In this document: positions 47,691 to 57,646 of the stretch, piece by piece | Layout of the letters: every line of letters begins with the position of its first letter | How positions within the stretch are numbered: position 1 is the stretch's first letter | NCBI GenBank assembly: GCA_030674875.1 | Contig: JASXSU010000001.1 | Span: 248,001-312,000 of the forward strand | DNA: 64,000 nt | Source: Candidatus Endonucleibacter sp. (ex Gigantidas childressi) | GTDB lineage: Bacteria; Pseudomonadota; Gammaproteobacteria; Pseudomonadales; Endozoicomonadaceae | Direction: 5' to 3' | The notes under the pieces: model-generated | What the model saw: only the letters and a program-made list of their open reading frames with translations | What the model was told of the DNA's origin: nothing | Databases searched by the model: none | Position numbers and translations under genes: made by a program

Positions 47691-48503
47691 ATGAAAAGCA
47701 CAATAAAAAATACGCTTACCGTGATATGGCTTATAAAAGGTCTTTTACATACTCAGGCTTGGGGAAGCGCCGACTTAACCAATGCCGATGACATTGCTAA
47801 ACAAGCAAATATTGCGTCTTATTATGCAGGGAAAGATGGTCGAGCAGAAGCCAGAATGACAATCATCGATAGTCAGAAACGTGAGCAGATCCGGCAGTTT
47901 ACCATTTTACGTAGAACTCAGGATACTGGAGGCAAACAGGATATGCTGGTATTTTTCAGCCGCCCTAGTGATGTTAAAAACACAGTTTTCCGCGTTACTC
48001 GACAACCAGGCAGTAATGATAATCGTTGGCTCTATTTACCTAGCCTTGACTTAGTTAAACGAATTTCAGCCGGCGATCAGCGTACATCGTTTGTTGGGTC
48101 CGACTTCTTTTATGAGGACGTTTCTGGCCGTGATCCCACAGTCGACACCCATAAAATTTTAGAAACAACAAAAGAATCTTATGTATTAAAAAGCGTTCCC
48201 AAAAATCATGGAACCGTTGAATTCAGTTACTATACTAGTTGGATTGACAAAGAAACGCTGTTACCAACAAAGGTAGAGTACGCTGATAGTCGCGGAAAAA
48301 TATATCGGCGCATGGTAGTTCAAGAAGTCAAAGTAATCCAAAAACACCCCACTGTACTTCGTGCCACTATCAGCAATCTGGAGAGTAACAGCAGTACTCA
48401 GATGCAGATACGCGGAATTAGTTATGATCTGGGACTACCCATATCAATCTTTAGCGAACGCAGTCTGCGCACACCTCCAACTAAGTGGTTACGAGGCAAG
48501 TAA
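47691..48503 (+). CDS. LolA-like outer membrane lipoprotein-sorting protein
   Basis: 270 residues with a signal peptide (VIWLIKGLLHTQAWGS). YYAGKDGRAEARMTIIDSQK, LVFFSRPSDVKNTVFRVTRQ, NRWLYLPSLDLVKRISAGDQ and RTSFVGSDFFYEDVSGRDPT are the pattern of the LolA-like family that is habitually coupled to RND/MMPL exporters. The hydrophobic half-barrel would carry a lipidic substrate through the periplasm; the substrate is unknown. It starts 24 bases after the exporter. Confidence 0.82.
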   Translation: MKSTIKNTLTVIWLIKGLLHTQAWGSADLTNADDIAKQANIASYYAGKDGRAEARMTIIDSQKREQIRQFTILRRTQDTGGKQDMLVFFSRPSDVKNTVFRVTRQPGSNDNRWLYLPSLDLVKRISAGDQRTSFVGSDFFYEDVSGRDPTVDTHKILETTKESYVLKSVPKNHGTVEFSYYTSWIDKETLLPTKVEYADSRGKIYRRMVVQEVKVIQKHPTVLRATISNLESNSSTQMQIRGISYDLGLPISIFSERSLRTPPTKWLRGK

Positions 48504-48505
48504 AC

Positions 48506-49924
48506 ATGCCTTCTATACTCATCTTCTTTGAACTTGCTATTTTGTTGGCCACACTCATTAATCAAAGAAATTCAGTAAACCTAAAGCTCTGGAGCTTTAT
48601 TAATTTGCCGTCGCATAGAAACTTTAAACTCATTGAATATAGAATATGTCTTCACTTTATCCTGATACTGATTGTAGGCTTCCCTTACTTAGTGCTCGCA
48701 GATAGTGATTATTTAGGAGACGACAACTGGACCTCAAGCTGGGAGGACGACACAGCTTCACCATGGTATTGCAAAGGTTTTATTGAGAGTGCTTATGGTA
48801 GACGATTACAAAATGACTATGCTATCAGCAAGAGTGATACACTGAGTGAAATCCGTGGTCGTCTAGAGATTGAATATACATCAGACTCATTCCATCTGAA
48901 CGCCAAGGTAGATGCGTTGCACGACGATGTACTAAAAAACAGTAAATGGCAACCTAGAGAGCTGTTTCTGTCGTTCAGTCCAACAGACCGGATGGATATC
49001 AAGGCTGGCAGACAAATCATGACCTGGGGGACCGGAGATTACGTTTTTCTCAATGATCTTTTCCCCAAAGACTGGCAATCCTTCTTTTCCGGTAGGAGTG
49101 ATGAGTACTTGAAGGCGCCATCAGATAGCTTAAAAGCCAGCTGGTTTGCAGACCGCTTCAGTGTAAACCTAGTCTGGTCGCCAAAATTTACGCCCGATAA
49201 CACATTAACTGGTGAGCGCTTTTCATTTTTCAGCCCAGTAGCTGACGGCAACATCGCGCCAGATCCCGCATTAAACCCCAAAGAACCTTCTGGCGGCACT
49301 TGGTCTGCCCGTCTAACTACCAGCTATCAAGATATAGAATACGTATTTTATGGTTATAAAGGTTACTGGACCATGCCGCTAGGCATAAACAACCAGGGAC
49401 GGATGATTTACCCGAAAATGAACAGTTTTGGTGCAAGTTTGCGAACTGCTGTAGGCAAGGGTTTGTTGAGTTCAGAATTTTCTTGGTATGACAGCCAAGA
49501 AGACCGCAAAGGCAGTGACCTAAACATTCCTAACTCTCAGCTACGCTGGCTGCTTGGCTACGAGCAAGAAGTTGTCGCAAACCTGACTGCTAGCGTGCAG
49601 TATTATTTAGAATCTACACAGAACTACGCAGCGCTAAAAGAAAATTCACCACATCCGCAGTATTTACCAACACAACATCGCCAACTTCTTACCCTTAGGT
49701 TGAGCTGGCTGACATTACAGCAAAAGCTGATCTGGTCTATATTTACCTTCTGGTCACCCAGCGATAGAGACGCTTATCTCAAACCCAGTATAACCTACCG
49801 AGTAAACGATAACTGGTCTGTAGCGACAGGTGCAAATATATTTTGTGGTAATGAAAAATACACTTTCTTTGGTCAGCATGAAAACAACAGTAATGCTTGG
49901 ATACGGGTACGATTCAGCTATTAA
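48506..49924 (+). CDS. Outer-membrane beta-barrel protein, DUF1302-like
   Basis: 472 residues from the ATG at 48506 just after the preceding stop; the N-terminus is unusually long before a signal-like ICLHFILILIVGFPYLVLA. The body shows alternating strands with aromatic ends (DRMDIKAGRQIMTWGTGDYV, FLNDLFPKDWQSFF, SWFADRFSVNLVWSPKF) and ends in phenylalanine-type WIRVRFSY, the outer-membrane sorting signal. The GRQIxxWGxGD motif is typical of the DUF1302 barrel family. With the two preceding genes it forms a trio (inner-membrane exporter, periplasmic carrier, outer-membrane barrel). Confidence 0.75.
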   Translation: MPSILIFFELAILLATLINQRNSVNLKLWSFINLPSHRNFKLIEYRICLHFILILIVGFPYLVLADSDYLGDDNWTSSWEDDTASPWYCKGFIESAYGRRLQNDYAISKSDTLSEIRGRLEIEYTSDSFHLNAKVDALHDDVLKNSKWQPRELFLSFSPTDRMDIKAGRQIMTWGTGDYVFLNDLFPKDWQSFFSGRSDEYLKAPSDSLKASWFADRFSVNLVWSPKFTPDNTLTGERFSFFSPVADGNIAPDPALNPKEPSGGTWSARLTTSYQDIEYVFYGYKGYWTMPLGINNQGRMIYPKMNSFGASLRTAVGKGLLSSEFSWYDSQEDRKGSDLNIPNSQLRWLLGYEQEVVANLTASVQYYLESTQNYAALKENSPHPQYLPTQHRQLLTLRLSWLTLQQKLIWSIFTFWSPSDRDAYLKPSITYRVNDNWSVATGANIFCGNEKYTFFGQHENNSNAWIRVRFSY

Positions 49925-50641
49925 GAAAAGGGCAATAAATAGATTGAAAACTCAACATAACCCAACAAAATCAATTATCTTCTGATACAGTTTCGACATG
50001 CAAAAAACACTTCGTCTCAGCCACTGATCTAAATAGTACAATTCTGCGTAGCCCAAATGGCATATGAACGTTGCTGAAATGATCATATTGCCGCCCTTAC
50101 TCTATACCTTTAACACAGGACGCCCCAGTTTTTCTCTACTGACTATGTTTCTGCGATCACTCTTCGATGGTATCAATTATTCAATGCACAGTTGAATCAG
50201 CACTTATAACCTTAGAGGTGGGGGGGTAGGCTACAAACTAGCGCAACCATATGAGCCTACGAGTATTAGGTGAGTGATAGCAGTCAACAATTACACACCT
50301 TCGGGTATAGAGACCTCTGTTTCGCAAGCTTTGTCACCTTTAGCTCTACGGAGAAGTCCCATAAATCTCCTCGGTGGGACAATTCCGTCCACGACTGATC
50401 TGAACACTATCTGCGAAATCAATGAATTAGCAGAGCCCCCCTGATGCAGTATTATGAGCGCCGAAGAAACTTCCCGGAACAGGCTAGAAAGTGACAAGAA
50501 ATCTCTTTATGATCAAATTCTCAAAGTAATTGGATGCACATATTAAATATGTACGATTAAACATAATTATTTACAGGCTAAATTAAACCCCCAGTCCAAA
50601 ACTTCAACTCATTTCAACCACACCTTACTGACCTATAATAC
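49925..50641. other. Gene-free stretch with one ERIC-like element
   Basis: No gene recognised. It holds an ERIC-like element (listed separately) and ends at the IS30 insertion; the last bases before IS30 (TATAATAC) encode, on the minus strand, the displaced 3' end of the gene at 51701. Confidence 0.5.
50203..50309 (+). repeat. ERIC-like element, right end worn
   Basis: ACTTATAACCTTAGAGGTGG, GTAGGCTACAAACTAGCGCA, ATGAGCCTACGAGTATTAGG, TGAGTGATAGCAGTCAACAA and CACCTTCGGGTATA. A G7 run lies in the left arm. Confidence 0.7.
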
Positions 50642-51718
50642 GCTGGATTAATATAATAAGTGCAATTGACTGAAATTTTATAGGTGAGCCAGCTGCCGGT
50701 ATATTTGTAGCTATCACACTAAAAATGGAAGCCAAGAATGAGTACTCAAACCAGGCAATACAAGCAGCTGACTCAAGGGCAACGGTATCAGATTGAGGCT
50801 CTTCTTGGAACAGACTACATGCAGAAAGAAATCGCAGCGTCAGTAGGTATCAGTGAGAGTGCTTGATCACGAGAGTTTAGTCGTAATGCCAGTGATGATG
50901 ACTACGGTGCTGAAAGCGCCCACACACTAGCCACTCAGCGTAGAGTAACAGCTACAAAGTTCAGCAAAACAGATGAACGATACACGCCCATAATAAAGAA
51001 ATGGCTATTGCTTGGTTGGTCTCCTAAAAATATCAGTTTCCGGATGAAGGTGGAAGTGCCCGGCATCGCACTCAACCACACCACTACTTATAAACGCGTT
51101 GCTACTAACAAAGTGCGCGGAGGCTCTTTGTATAAAAATCTACCTCGCTTTGGCAAGAGGCCTGCAAAGGTGGTAAGCGTAAGGCTGGACGTATCACGAT
51201 CCCAGACCGCGTCGATATTTCCGATCTGCCCGCAATTGTTGATCTGCGGTCTCGTCTAGTAGATTGAGAGGGTGATACGATTTATGGACAGGACGCCCAT
51301 CTGGTGACCCTTGTAGACTGCAAGAGTCGGTTAACTTTAATAGGGAAAGTTGATACAAAACACGCCGAAGTTGTTGCTGAAAGTATGATCAAGCTTCTGA
51401 AGCGGGTGTCATCGATCTGCACAATCACCCTATATAATGGTGGTGAGTTTGCAGCCCATAAAAAGGTAACAAAAGCAATGAATGCCAATATCTACTTTGC
51501 CAAGCCTTATGCTAGTTATCAGCGGGTAACTAACGAAAATACCAATGACATCATTCGGAGAACCTGGCCTGAAAAAATGGCGTTGAGTCATCTGACAAAA
51601 GACGATGTGAGGACAATGGAAATATTGATCAATACCCTGCCTAGGAAAGTTTTAGGAGGGTAGACGCCACTCAAAGTCTACACAGGACAGTCGATTGCAC
51701 TTATTGCTTGGATCCAGC
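50642..51718 (+). mobile_element. IS30-family element (type a), decayed copy
   Basis: 1077 bp, ends GCTGGATTAATATAATAAG and (reverse complement of the right end) GCTGGATCCAAGCAATAAG. AC on both sides is the likely 2-bp target duplication. Inserted into the last codons of the gene at 51701 in the opposite direction. Confidence 0.88.
50738..51718 (+). pseudogene. IS30-family transposase, broken
   Basis: ATG 50738 reads like the intact copy at 21223 but has a TGA in the SALSRE block (50864-50866), a frameshift near 51160 after PRFGKR, a TAG in the GDWEGD block (51259), and a TAG at the GGW position (51661). The DDE surroundings survive in part (ITLYNGGEFAAH has Asp replaced by Tyr). The normal stop is also lost (TGG for TGA). 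Confidence 0.88.
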
Positions 51719-53233
51719 ACTCTCTAAAGCATCCACTATCGTCTGGACAGTAAGTTTCTTAGTGTCATTGACTCCTGGCATCGCACTCGTCTGTTTAAGT
51801 ATTTCCACAGTTTTCTTAGCAGCGACTTCCCCCTCAATAAATTCGCTCGAAATCATTCCCTCACCACCTGATAAGCTATACTCGGCCTCCTCATTATGCT
51901 GCATACCAGTATCTTCATTAATATTATTATTGCTGTCAGTCTTGTTTCCGTCAGCATTATGGCTCTCAGTATTGTGGCCATTAGCACCGTTATTGTTGTT
52001 AGTAATATTGTTAATCACAATCAGAGGGCTTCCCTTTGGCGCCATGGTGTTTGGCCCCATCCAATGTGCTGGCGTAGCATGCTGAAACAAACCACCGTCT
52101 ACTCCAGGCAAATTATGTAAATTGGCAGTATTCGGAACCACTCCTTGCCCATTTGCCTGAACGCACTGATCTACAAAATTCTGAGCCAAAGGAATATTCA
52201 TTAATTGTGCTGGATTCTGTGCCCGACTGGGAGATAAACTCGACAAGTGTGTTGCACAACCATTCATAAATCTATTAGCCGTCTGACCAGGCACACCCAT
52301 CGCAGTTACTGCATCGTATACACCACCAAAACCTGGCCCAAGATACCCAGGCTTTAAACGTGGAGGTGGGACTGGCTTAACGCCTTCTGGAAACTCCAAC
52401 TTTCCTCCGGAAAAGTCTATAGGCCGCGCAATAAATTCCCCCTCTGCCTGCTGTTTATATATACCATCTTTCGCATCCTCTTCTGCATCCTCTTCTGCAA
52501 CCTTTTTCGCATTATTTTTCGCATTATCTGCTATACTCTCTGCTTTTTTTCTCTCCTCGTCCCCAGACAAATCCACTCCCTCGCCCTTCTTAGCGTCAGC
52601 AACATTGCTCTCTGTTTTCTTTTGATCATTTTCCTTTTTATTTTCTGGCTGATTTGCCTCCTGACCTCCTGCACCAGAGTCATCTAGCTCGTTATCACTC
52701 GCTTCAACAAAAGACCACGTATATGCCATCAAACCCATAGTAAAAAAAGGAATACCTAAGATCCCAGGAGGTATAGCCAATAATACAGTCCCTAACGTAA
52801 ATAAAGCAGCCCCACCAAACATATAACCCCTGTGATGGTGCGGTTTCGACTTTACGCTATCCGATCGAAGCGCATTCTTTACTTTCTGAAAAATACTGGA
52901 CTTAGGTTTACCATATATATCTGTTGCCGTCTCCTTGTCATCAGGTTGTTCACCCAGCCCATCTACTTCTTGCTCTGGCATATCTATATCTAGCTCTTCT
53001 ACCAGCTGATCATCTGCGCTTGGTTCGTTTGCAGACGAATTATGAGATAATGCCTCTTCATCAGTCGTTACGCTTCGGTCACCTAGACTAGTCTGATGCA
53101 TAGCACCACTATTTCTAGGAGTCTTATTTTCAACATCAACCGGCTTAGGACCCCCAGCATTATCTGGTGCCACTGTATGACCCGCTTGCGAAACTAACTG
53201 CCCACCACTTGATCCATCTATTTTACTATTCAT
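51701..53233 (-). CDS. Candidate T3SS effector: proline-rich protein with membrane hairpin
   Basis: 510 residues from the ATG at 53233 (the frame runs 13 codons further up). Residues 1-120 are Ser/Asp/Glu-rich and disordered, like a secretion signal. A hydrophobic pair follows at about 140-180 (GYMFGGAALFTLGTVLLAIP, GILGIPFFTMGLMAYTWSF), then a charged helical stretch (about 215-275) and PVPPPRLKPGYLGPG, which fits the PxxPxR SH3-ligand pattern. The C-terminal third is Asn-rich. No family is recognised. The last residues AGSKQ and the stop are encoded by the end of the IS30 element; the ancestral end was probably IIGQ. Effector role is inference from composition and the nearby T3SS. Confidence 0.5.
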   Translation of the reverse strand: MNSKIDGSSGGQLVSQAGHTVAPDNAGGPKPVDVENKTPRNSGAMHQTSLGDRSVTTDEEALSHNSSANEPSADDQLVEELDIDMPEQEVDGLGEQPDDKETATDIYGKPKSSIFQKVKNALRSDSVKSKPHHHRGYMFGGAALFTLGTVLLAIPPGILGIPFFTMGLMAYTWSFVEASDNELDDSGAGGQEANQPENKKENDQKKTESNVADAKKGEGVDLSGDEERKKAESIADNAKNNAKKVAEEDAEEDAKDGIYKQQAEGEFIARPIDFSGGKLEFPEGVKPVPPPRLKPGYLGPGFGGVYDAVTAMGVPGQTANRFMNGCATHLSSLSPSRAQNPAQLMNIPLAQNFVDQCVQANGQGVVPNTANLHNLPGVDGGLFQHATPAHWMGPNTMAPKGSPLIVINNITNNNNGANGHNTESHNADGNKTDSNNNINEDTGMQHNEEAEYSLSGGEGMISSEFIEGEVAAKKTVEILKQTSAMPGVNDTKKLTVQTIVDALESAGSKQ

Positions 53234-53378
53234 ACGAAATCCATATCCTAAAAATAAACGTTCTACATACAAAGTTTAGATTAAACACCAGAAAAAGCAT
53301 TTATTTTTATTTTAAATGTATTATCACGGCTTTAACCAAGCCAGCTTCACCAACACTTTTATGAGTTTTAAAAGATTA

Positions 53379-53590
53379 TATACCCCCTTACAATTAAAGA
53401 TGCTTGACCTTGAGCTATTTTCTACACTCTTCGCTTATAATACACGTCACACTCACCACACAACAAAAAGCAAGATTAGAATCACGCCATAAAAAATCGT
53501 GTCATGTTCAAGAGTGCAGCCAAGTTAAGGTGGTGTTACTGACGTCGGAAAGTAGATTATCTAAACGCCATATTATACTTTAATTCAAGG
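53379..53590 (+). mobile_element. IS630-like left-end fragment
   Basis: TATACCCCCTTACAATTAAA followed by GATGCTTGACC and, further on, RLESRHKKSCHVQECSQVKV in translation, an alignable but diverged version of the IS630 transposase start (ESRHKILRDVRECDRIKAIL). It degenerates after about 53590. The remaining gap up to 53702 and from 53830 to 54096 shows no recognisable gene. Confidence 0.6.
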
Positions 53591-53702
53591 TAACTCTAAA
53601 CTAATGAGAGGCGTGCAGCGTACCCACAAGAATTTGCCACCTTAATACACTCACTCATCATTTTGCTTCATCCACTGTATTTTTATTACAATTATTGCCT
53701 CA

Positions 53703-53829
53703 TATACCCATCTCCCTTGAAGGCGCTAGGGTCGTTAACCACTCTCACTCTCCCCCAATAACCTACTAGAAATTTCATGCGGCCTCGCTCGCTTGCTTCC
53801 TGCCAACGCCTTCAATGGTAACGGATATA
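53703..53829 (-). repeat. ERIC-like element, 127 bp
   Basis: Exactly 127 bp: TATACCCATCTCCCTTGAAG at the left; CGCCTTCAATGGTAACGGAT then ATA at the right; the centre has CCACTCTCACTCTCCC and CATGCGGCCTCGCTCGCTTG. Reverse orientation. Confidence 0.85.
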
Positions 53830-54096
53830 TAACCAAAATGCAGGCTAGAACAAAGATCTCAACACTTTATTCCTTATGGGAATATATCGCATCTATTTTA
53901 TAATCAAAAAACCCACTACAATCAAACGGCAGATATACGCACAAGATCTTAGATATCTATTTTTAAGTAGCTTTACAAAAGCCATAGAATAATCTAAAAA
54001 CCCAGTTCGGCGAAGAATTTAAAGCTTTCTGGAAATATTATTCAGAAAATCAAAATACTTCATAAAACCCATTAATACTCGGCCTTATAAAAACAA

Positions 54097-54750
54097 ATGC
54101 TTGAAATATTATATATCCTTGCAGTCACGGTAGAGGCCATGTCTGGTGCTATTACCGCCGGAAAAAAGAACATGGACCCTTTTGGAATCCTAATCATCGC
54201 CAATAGTACAGCTTTTGGCGGGGGAATAGTACGAGACGTTATTCTTGACAATCACCCTCTAGTATGGGTAGCTAATCCTAACTTAATTATTATAACATCC
54301 GCAGCTGCGCTGCTTATTATTGTTATACGACCATGGGTACACTCCTTATCAAAAGCGTTTCTAACTCTTGATGCTATTGGACTCATTACTTTCAGCATTA
54401 TAGGCGCATTGCAAACCCTCAAACTAGGCCACGGTTATATTCTAGCGTCCATAATGGCCGTTTTTACCGGAGCCTTTGGCGGAATTATCCGTGATATATT
54501 TTGCAGCCAAGTACCTCTAGTATTCAAACATGAACTATACGCCAGTATTGCTTTCTGCTCTGCTTGGCTTTATATAGTATTATGTTGGACACCTATGACC
54601 CACAGCTCTTGCATTATCACAACACTTCTAATAGGATTTTCTTTACGAATTGCAGCCATTCATCTGAAACTAGGACTACCAAAATACAACTTTAACCAAC
54701 AAGCAAGCAAGCACCATAGCACCAGAAAAGATAGTGATCCAAGCGTATGA
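54097..54750 (+). CDS. TRIC-type cation channel family protein (UPF0126, YicG-like)
   Basis: 217 residues, seven hydrophobic segments. The two half-repeats each carry the family signature: FGGGIVRDVILDNHPLVWV and FGGIIRDIFCSQVPLVF. EAMSGAITAGKKNMDPFGIL is the first-helix motif. Bacterial and archaeal members form trimeric potassium-permeable channels; E. coli YicG and YadS are relatives. The C-terminal tail is polar (NQQASKHHSTRKDSDPSV). It stands alone, with no clear ribosome binding site. Confidence 0.87.
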   Translation: MLEILYILAVTVEAMSGAITAGKKNMDPFGILIIANSTAFGGGIVRDVILDNHPLVWVANPNLIIITSAAALLIIVIRPWVHSLSKAFLTLDAIGLITFSIIGALQTLKLGHGYILASIMAVFTGAFGGIIRDIFCSQVPLVFKHELYASIAFCSAWLYIVLCWTPMTHSSCIITTLLIGFSLRIAAIHLKLGLPKYNFNQQASKHHSTRKDSDPSV

Positions 54751-54772
54751 CAGCTTATACTACCACACTTCC

Positions 54773-54887
54773 TATACCCGCTTCCAACACAGGTAAGCGA
54801 AGCCCTATGATCCTATGCTATAAGTAGTAGATAACTGATTTGCGTAAGAACAGCTAACAACACACGCTTCCAACGGAAACGTGTATA
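54773..54887 (+). repeat. ERIC-like element
   Basis: 115 bp: TATACCCGCTTCCAACACAG, GTAAGCGAAGCCCTATGATC, GAACAGCTAACAACACACGC and TTCCAACGGAAACGTGTATA. Ends 25 bases before ppa. Confidence 0.75.
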
Positions 54888-54911
54888 AACACCTCTAATG
54901 AAGGTTTATAT

Positions 54912-55439
54912 ATGAGCTTTACATCCATTCCTTCCGGTAAGGATCTTCCCAACGATATCTATGTAATTATCGAAATCCCTGCTAATGCTGCCCCTATAAA
55001 ATATGAAATTGATAAGGATATGGATGCGCTGATGATAGATCGCTTCATGTCCACCCCCATGTTCTACCCTGCTAACTATGGTTTTATCCCTAAAACCTTG
55101 GCTGATGATGGCGACCCCTTGGATGTATTGGTGATCACCCCATACCCAGTCACTCATGGCTCAGTAATTCGTTGTCGTCCGGTTGGCATGTTAAACATGT
55201 CTGATGAGAAAGGTCAGGATGAAAAACTAATTGCTGTACCACACAACAAACTCACCCCACTTTACAATAATGTGAAAGAGTACACTGATCTACCTGCATT
55301 ACTAATCAAACAGATTGAGCATTTTTTTAAAAACTACAAAGATCTTGAAGAAGGCAAATGGGTCAAAATTGACGGCTGGGAAAAGACCAAGGCGGCATGC
55401 AGCGTGATTATCAAATCAGCAGCCAACTATAAAAATTAA
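54912..55439 (+). CDS. ppa: Inorganic pyrophosphatase
   Basis: 175 residues (E. coli 176), family I. The active-site block [15 protein letters not shown] holds the metal-binding Asp residues; [16 protein letters not shown] and [20 protein letters not shown] are also diagnostic. The soluble hexameric enzyme splits pyrophosphate and drives biosynthetic reactions. AAGG precedes the ATG by 8 bases. Confidence 0.97.
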   Translation: MSFTSIPSGKDLPNDIYVIIEIPANAAPIKYEIDKDMDALMIDRFMSTPMFYPANYGFIPKTLADDGDPLDVLVITPYPVTHGSVIRCRPVGMLNMSDEKGQDEKLIAVPHNKLTPLYNNVKEYTDLPALLIKQIEHFFKNYKDLEEGKWVKIDGWEKTKAACSVIIKSAANYKN

Positions 55440-55488
55440 AAATCACACTATAGAGCTGCGTCTGAAAAACACAAATCTCGCTCGCACC

Positions 55489-55540
55489 TATACACCCAGC
55501 AATTAAAGGTGTGAGTAGACTACAAACGAACGATTCCCAG
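55489..55540 (+). repeat. ERIC-like element, left half
   Basis: TATACACCCAGCAATTAAAG, GTGTGAGTAGACTACAAACG and AACGATTCCC, then no right half. A truncated copy between ppa and dsbD. Confidence 0.5.
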
Positions 55541-55710
55541 TAGCAGCTGGATAATAACATGTAAATAAACCGGCTACATTTACAAGCCTCACCAAGCGAC
55601 TATACAATAAATCAATATCTTTCTTTGACCAAGCAAAAAAATAATCTACACTGAACTATTGACAATAATCTATTAATCTAAGCAAACAAAATCAAAATAA
55701 GAAGGCTTCC

Positions 55711-57525
55711 ATGCTTAACTACATTTATCGCTACCTACTAGCAGTGATTCTGACTCTTTTATCTACCTACGCACTGGCAAGCATTGGCAAGATAATGAGC
55801 AATACCCCACCAAAAGATGCTACATTCCTACCAGTAGAGGAAGCATTTTCAGTAACTGGGCGCATAGACGGTAATTACGCCTATATTGATTTTAACGTAG
55901 CACCAGATCATTACCTTTATAGAGATAGCTTCATATTCTTCGAAACATCAACAATACAGCCCTTCGGACAACCGCTATATCCAGCAGGGCAAACAAGGTT
56001 CGACCCTAGCTTCAACACGTTTCTTAGAGTTTTCCCGAATAGCATCACCATCAAATTACCTGTAAAGATTTCAGGAGACAAACCGGAAATACTAATTAGC
56101 TTTCAGGGTTGTGCAACCGCAGGTCTTTGCTACCCCCCACATAAGATCTCCGTGCTACTGACAAAAAGCCTCTCCACCGATAATGACTTGACCAGTTCAA
56201 ACTCCACAGATAAGAGATCAACAGTATCCGACGAGCACTACTATACAGATCAACTAAAAACATCTGGCACTTTGCTTGCAATATTCTTGTTTCTTTTAGC
56301 AGGCATAGGCCTCAGCTTTACACCCTGCGTACTTCCCATGATACCAATCATATCCAGCCTTATTCTGGGAAAAAAGAATATCAGCCGCTCCAAAACCACA
56401 AAGCTGACCTTGACGTACATTTTGAGCATGTCTACCACTTTTGCTATAGCCGGAACATTGACCGGTTTCTTTGGGGCAACATTTAATCTTCAGGCCAAAC
56501 TACAGTCCCCATGGCTTATAGCGCCATTTTCATTTATGTTCATAATTCTAGCGCTTAGCATGCTTGGACTCTTTGAACTGCAACTACCTACATTCATACG
56601 CGACAAATTAAGTGGCCCCCAAGAAAAACAGGGCAGCCTAGCCAGTGCCGCATTACTAGGTATATTTTCCGCATTAATTGTATCGCCCTGTGTATCAGCA
56701 CCTCTTGCGGGCTCACTAATCTATATCAGCACTACAGGTGATGCATTTCTTGGAGGGATGTCTTTATTTGCTCTTGGCATAGGCATGGGAACACCATTGA
56801 TGGCTATTGGCCTAGGAGGGCCTCATATTCTACCCAAGTCAGGAAACTGGATGAATCACGTTAGAACATTTTTTGCCATGTTACTACTCGGAGTAGCAGT
56901 ATGGATGCTAGACAGGATTATAGAACCTCAAATCATGCTAGCTCTGTGGGGAATATTACTAATAACCTCTGCTATTTTCCTCGGAGCTCTGAGCGTCAAC
57001 AAAGAACAAGAAGGGTACCATGCTTTCAGACAGGCAGCTGCGCTGACCTTACTAATCTACGGTATTTGCTTAGTTATTGGCTTCGCTAAAGGCAATAGCA
57101 ACCCATTCAAACCTCTAGCCTCATTAGAGCACACGCAATCGGAAAATATTTATTCCACCCCAACCTTTCAAAGTGTTACCACGCAAGCAGCACTTACCAG
57201 CGCATTAGCTCACGCAGCCTCGCAAAAAAAATCTGTCATAGTGGATATTTACGCTGACTGGTGCGTGTCATGTGCAACAATCGAGAAAAGGCTCTTAACA
57301 TCGCCACAAATCACACCCTTATTAGCTCCACTCACTTTGATCAGGCTTGATATCACAGACTATACCGATGAGCATAATAAGTTTCTAGACAAAAACCAAA
57401 TTTTTGGCCCTCCGGCGCTTCTTTTCTATGATTCAAAAGGAAATAATCAATCTCACCTCAAAATCACTGGAATACCTTCAATAATTTTTTTACAAGAAAC
57501 ACTATCTCTATTGGACAAAATGTAA
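55711..57525 (+). CDS. dsbD: Thiol:disulfide interchange protein DsbD
   Basis: 604 residues (E. coli 565). A signal peptide, then the periplasmic N domain with the CATAGLCYPP Cys pair (about 133-139). Eight membrane spans carry the TPCVLPMIPI (about 205) and SPCVSAPLAG (about 326) cysteines. The C-terminal thioredoxin domain has DWCVSCATIEKR (about 517) and a cis-Pro GPPALLFYD. It carries electrons from cytoplasmic thioredoxin to periplasmic DsbC/DsbG and cytochrome maturation. AAGG lies 7 bases before the ATG. Confidence 0.96.
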   Translation: MLNYIYRYLLAVILTLLSTYALASIGKIMSNTPPKDATFLPVEEAFSVTGRIDGNYAYIDFNVAPDHYLYRDSFIFFETSTIQPFGQPLYPAGQTRFDPSFNTFLRVFPNSITIKLPVKISGDKPEILISFQGCATAGLCYPPHKISVLLTKSLSTDNDLTSSNSTDKRSTVSDEHYYTDQLKTSGTLLAIFLFLLAGIGLSFTPCVLPMIPIISSLILGKKNISRSKTTKLTLTYILSMSTTFAIAGTLTGFFGATFNLQAKLQSPWLIAPFSFMFIILALSMLGLFELQLPTFIRDKLSGPQEKQGSLASAALLGIFSALIVSPCVSAPLAGSLIYISTTGDAFLGGMSLFALGIGMGTPLMAIGLGGPHILPKSGNWMNHVRTFFAMLLLGVAVWMLDRIIEPQIMLALWGILLITSAIFLGALSVNKEQEGYHAFRQAAALTLLIYGICLVIGFAKGNSNPFKPLASLEHTQSENIYSTPTFQSVTTQAALTSALAHAASQKKSVIVDIYADWCVSCATIEKRLLTSPQITPLLAPLTLIRLDITDYTDEHNKFLDKNQIFGPPALLFYDSKGNNQSHLKITGIPSIIFLQETLSLLDKM

Positions 57526-57530
57526 CCTTA

Positions 57531-57625
57531 TGAAATCTCAGCATAACCAAGTACTTTAACCATCATTACACTTTTCCAATTTTGTAAGCCGTTATAAATA
57601 TTACTAGCAGTCTGCCGGACTTAAC
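57531..57625 (+). repeat. Dispersed repeat of about 90 bp, family R3, copy 3
   Basis: GAAATCTCAGCATAACCAAG, ACTTTAACCATCATTACAC and CCAATTTTGTAAGCCGTTAT match copies 1 and 2 block by block. It begins 6 bases after the dsbD stop. Confidence 0.5.
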
Positions 57626-57646
57626 CAACAAAAAAGAAGAAAAATT

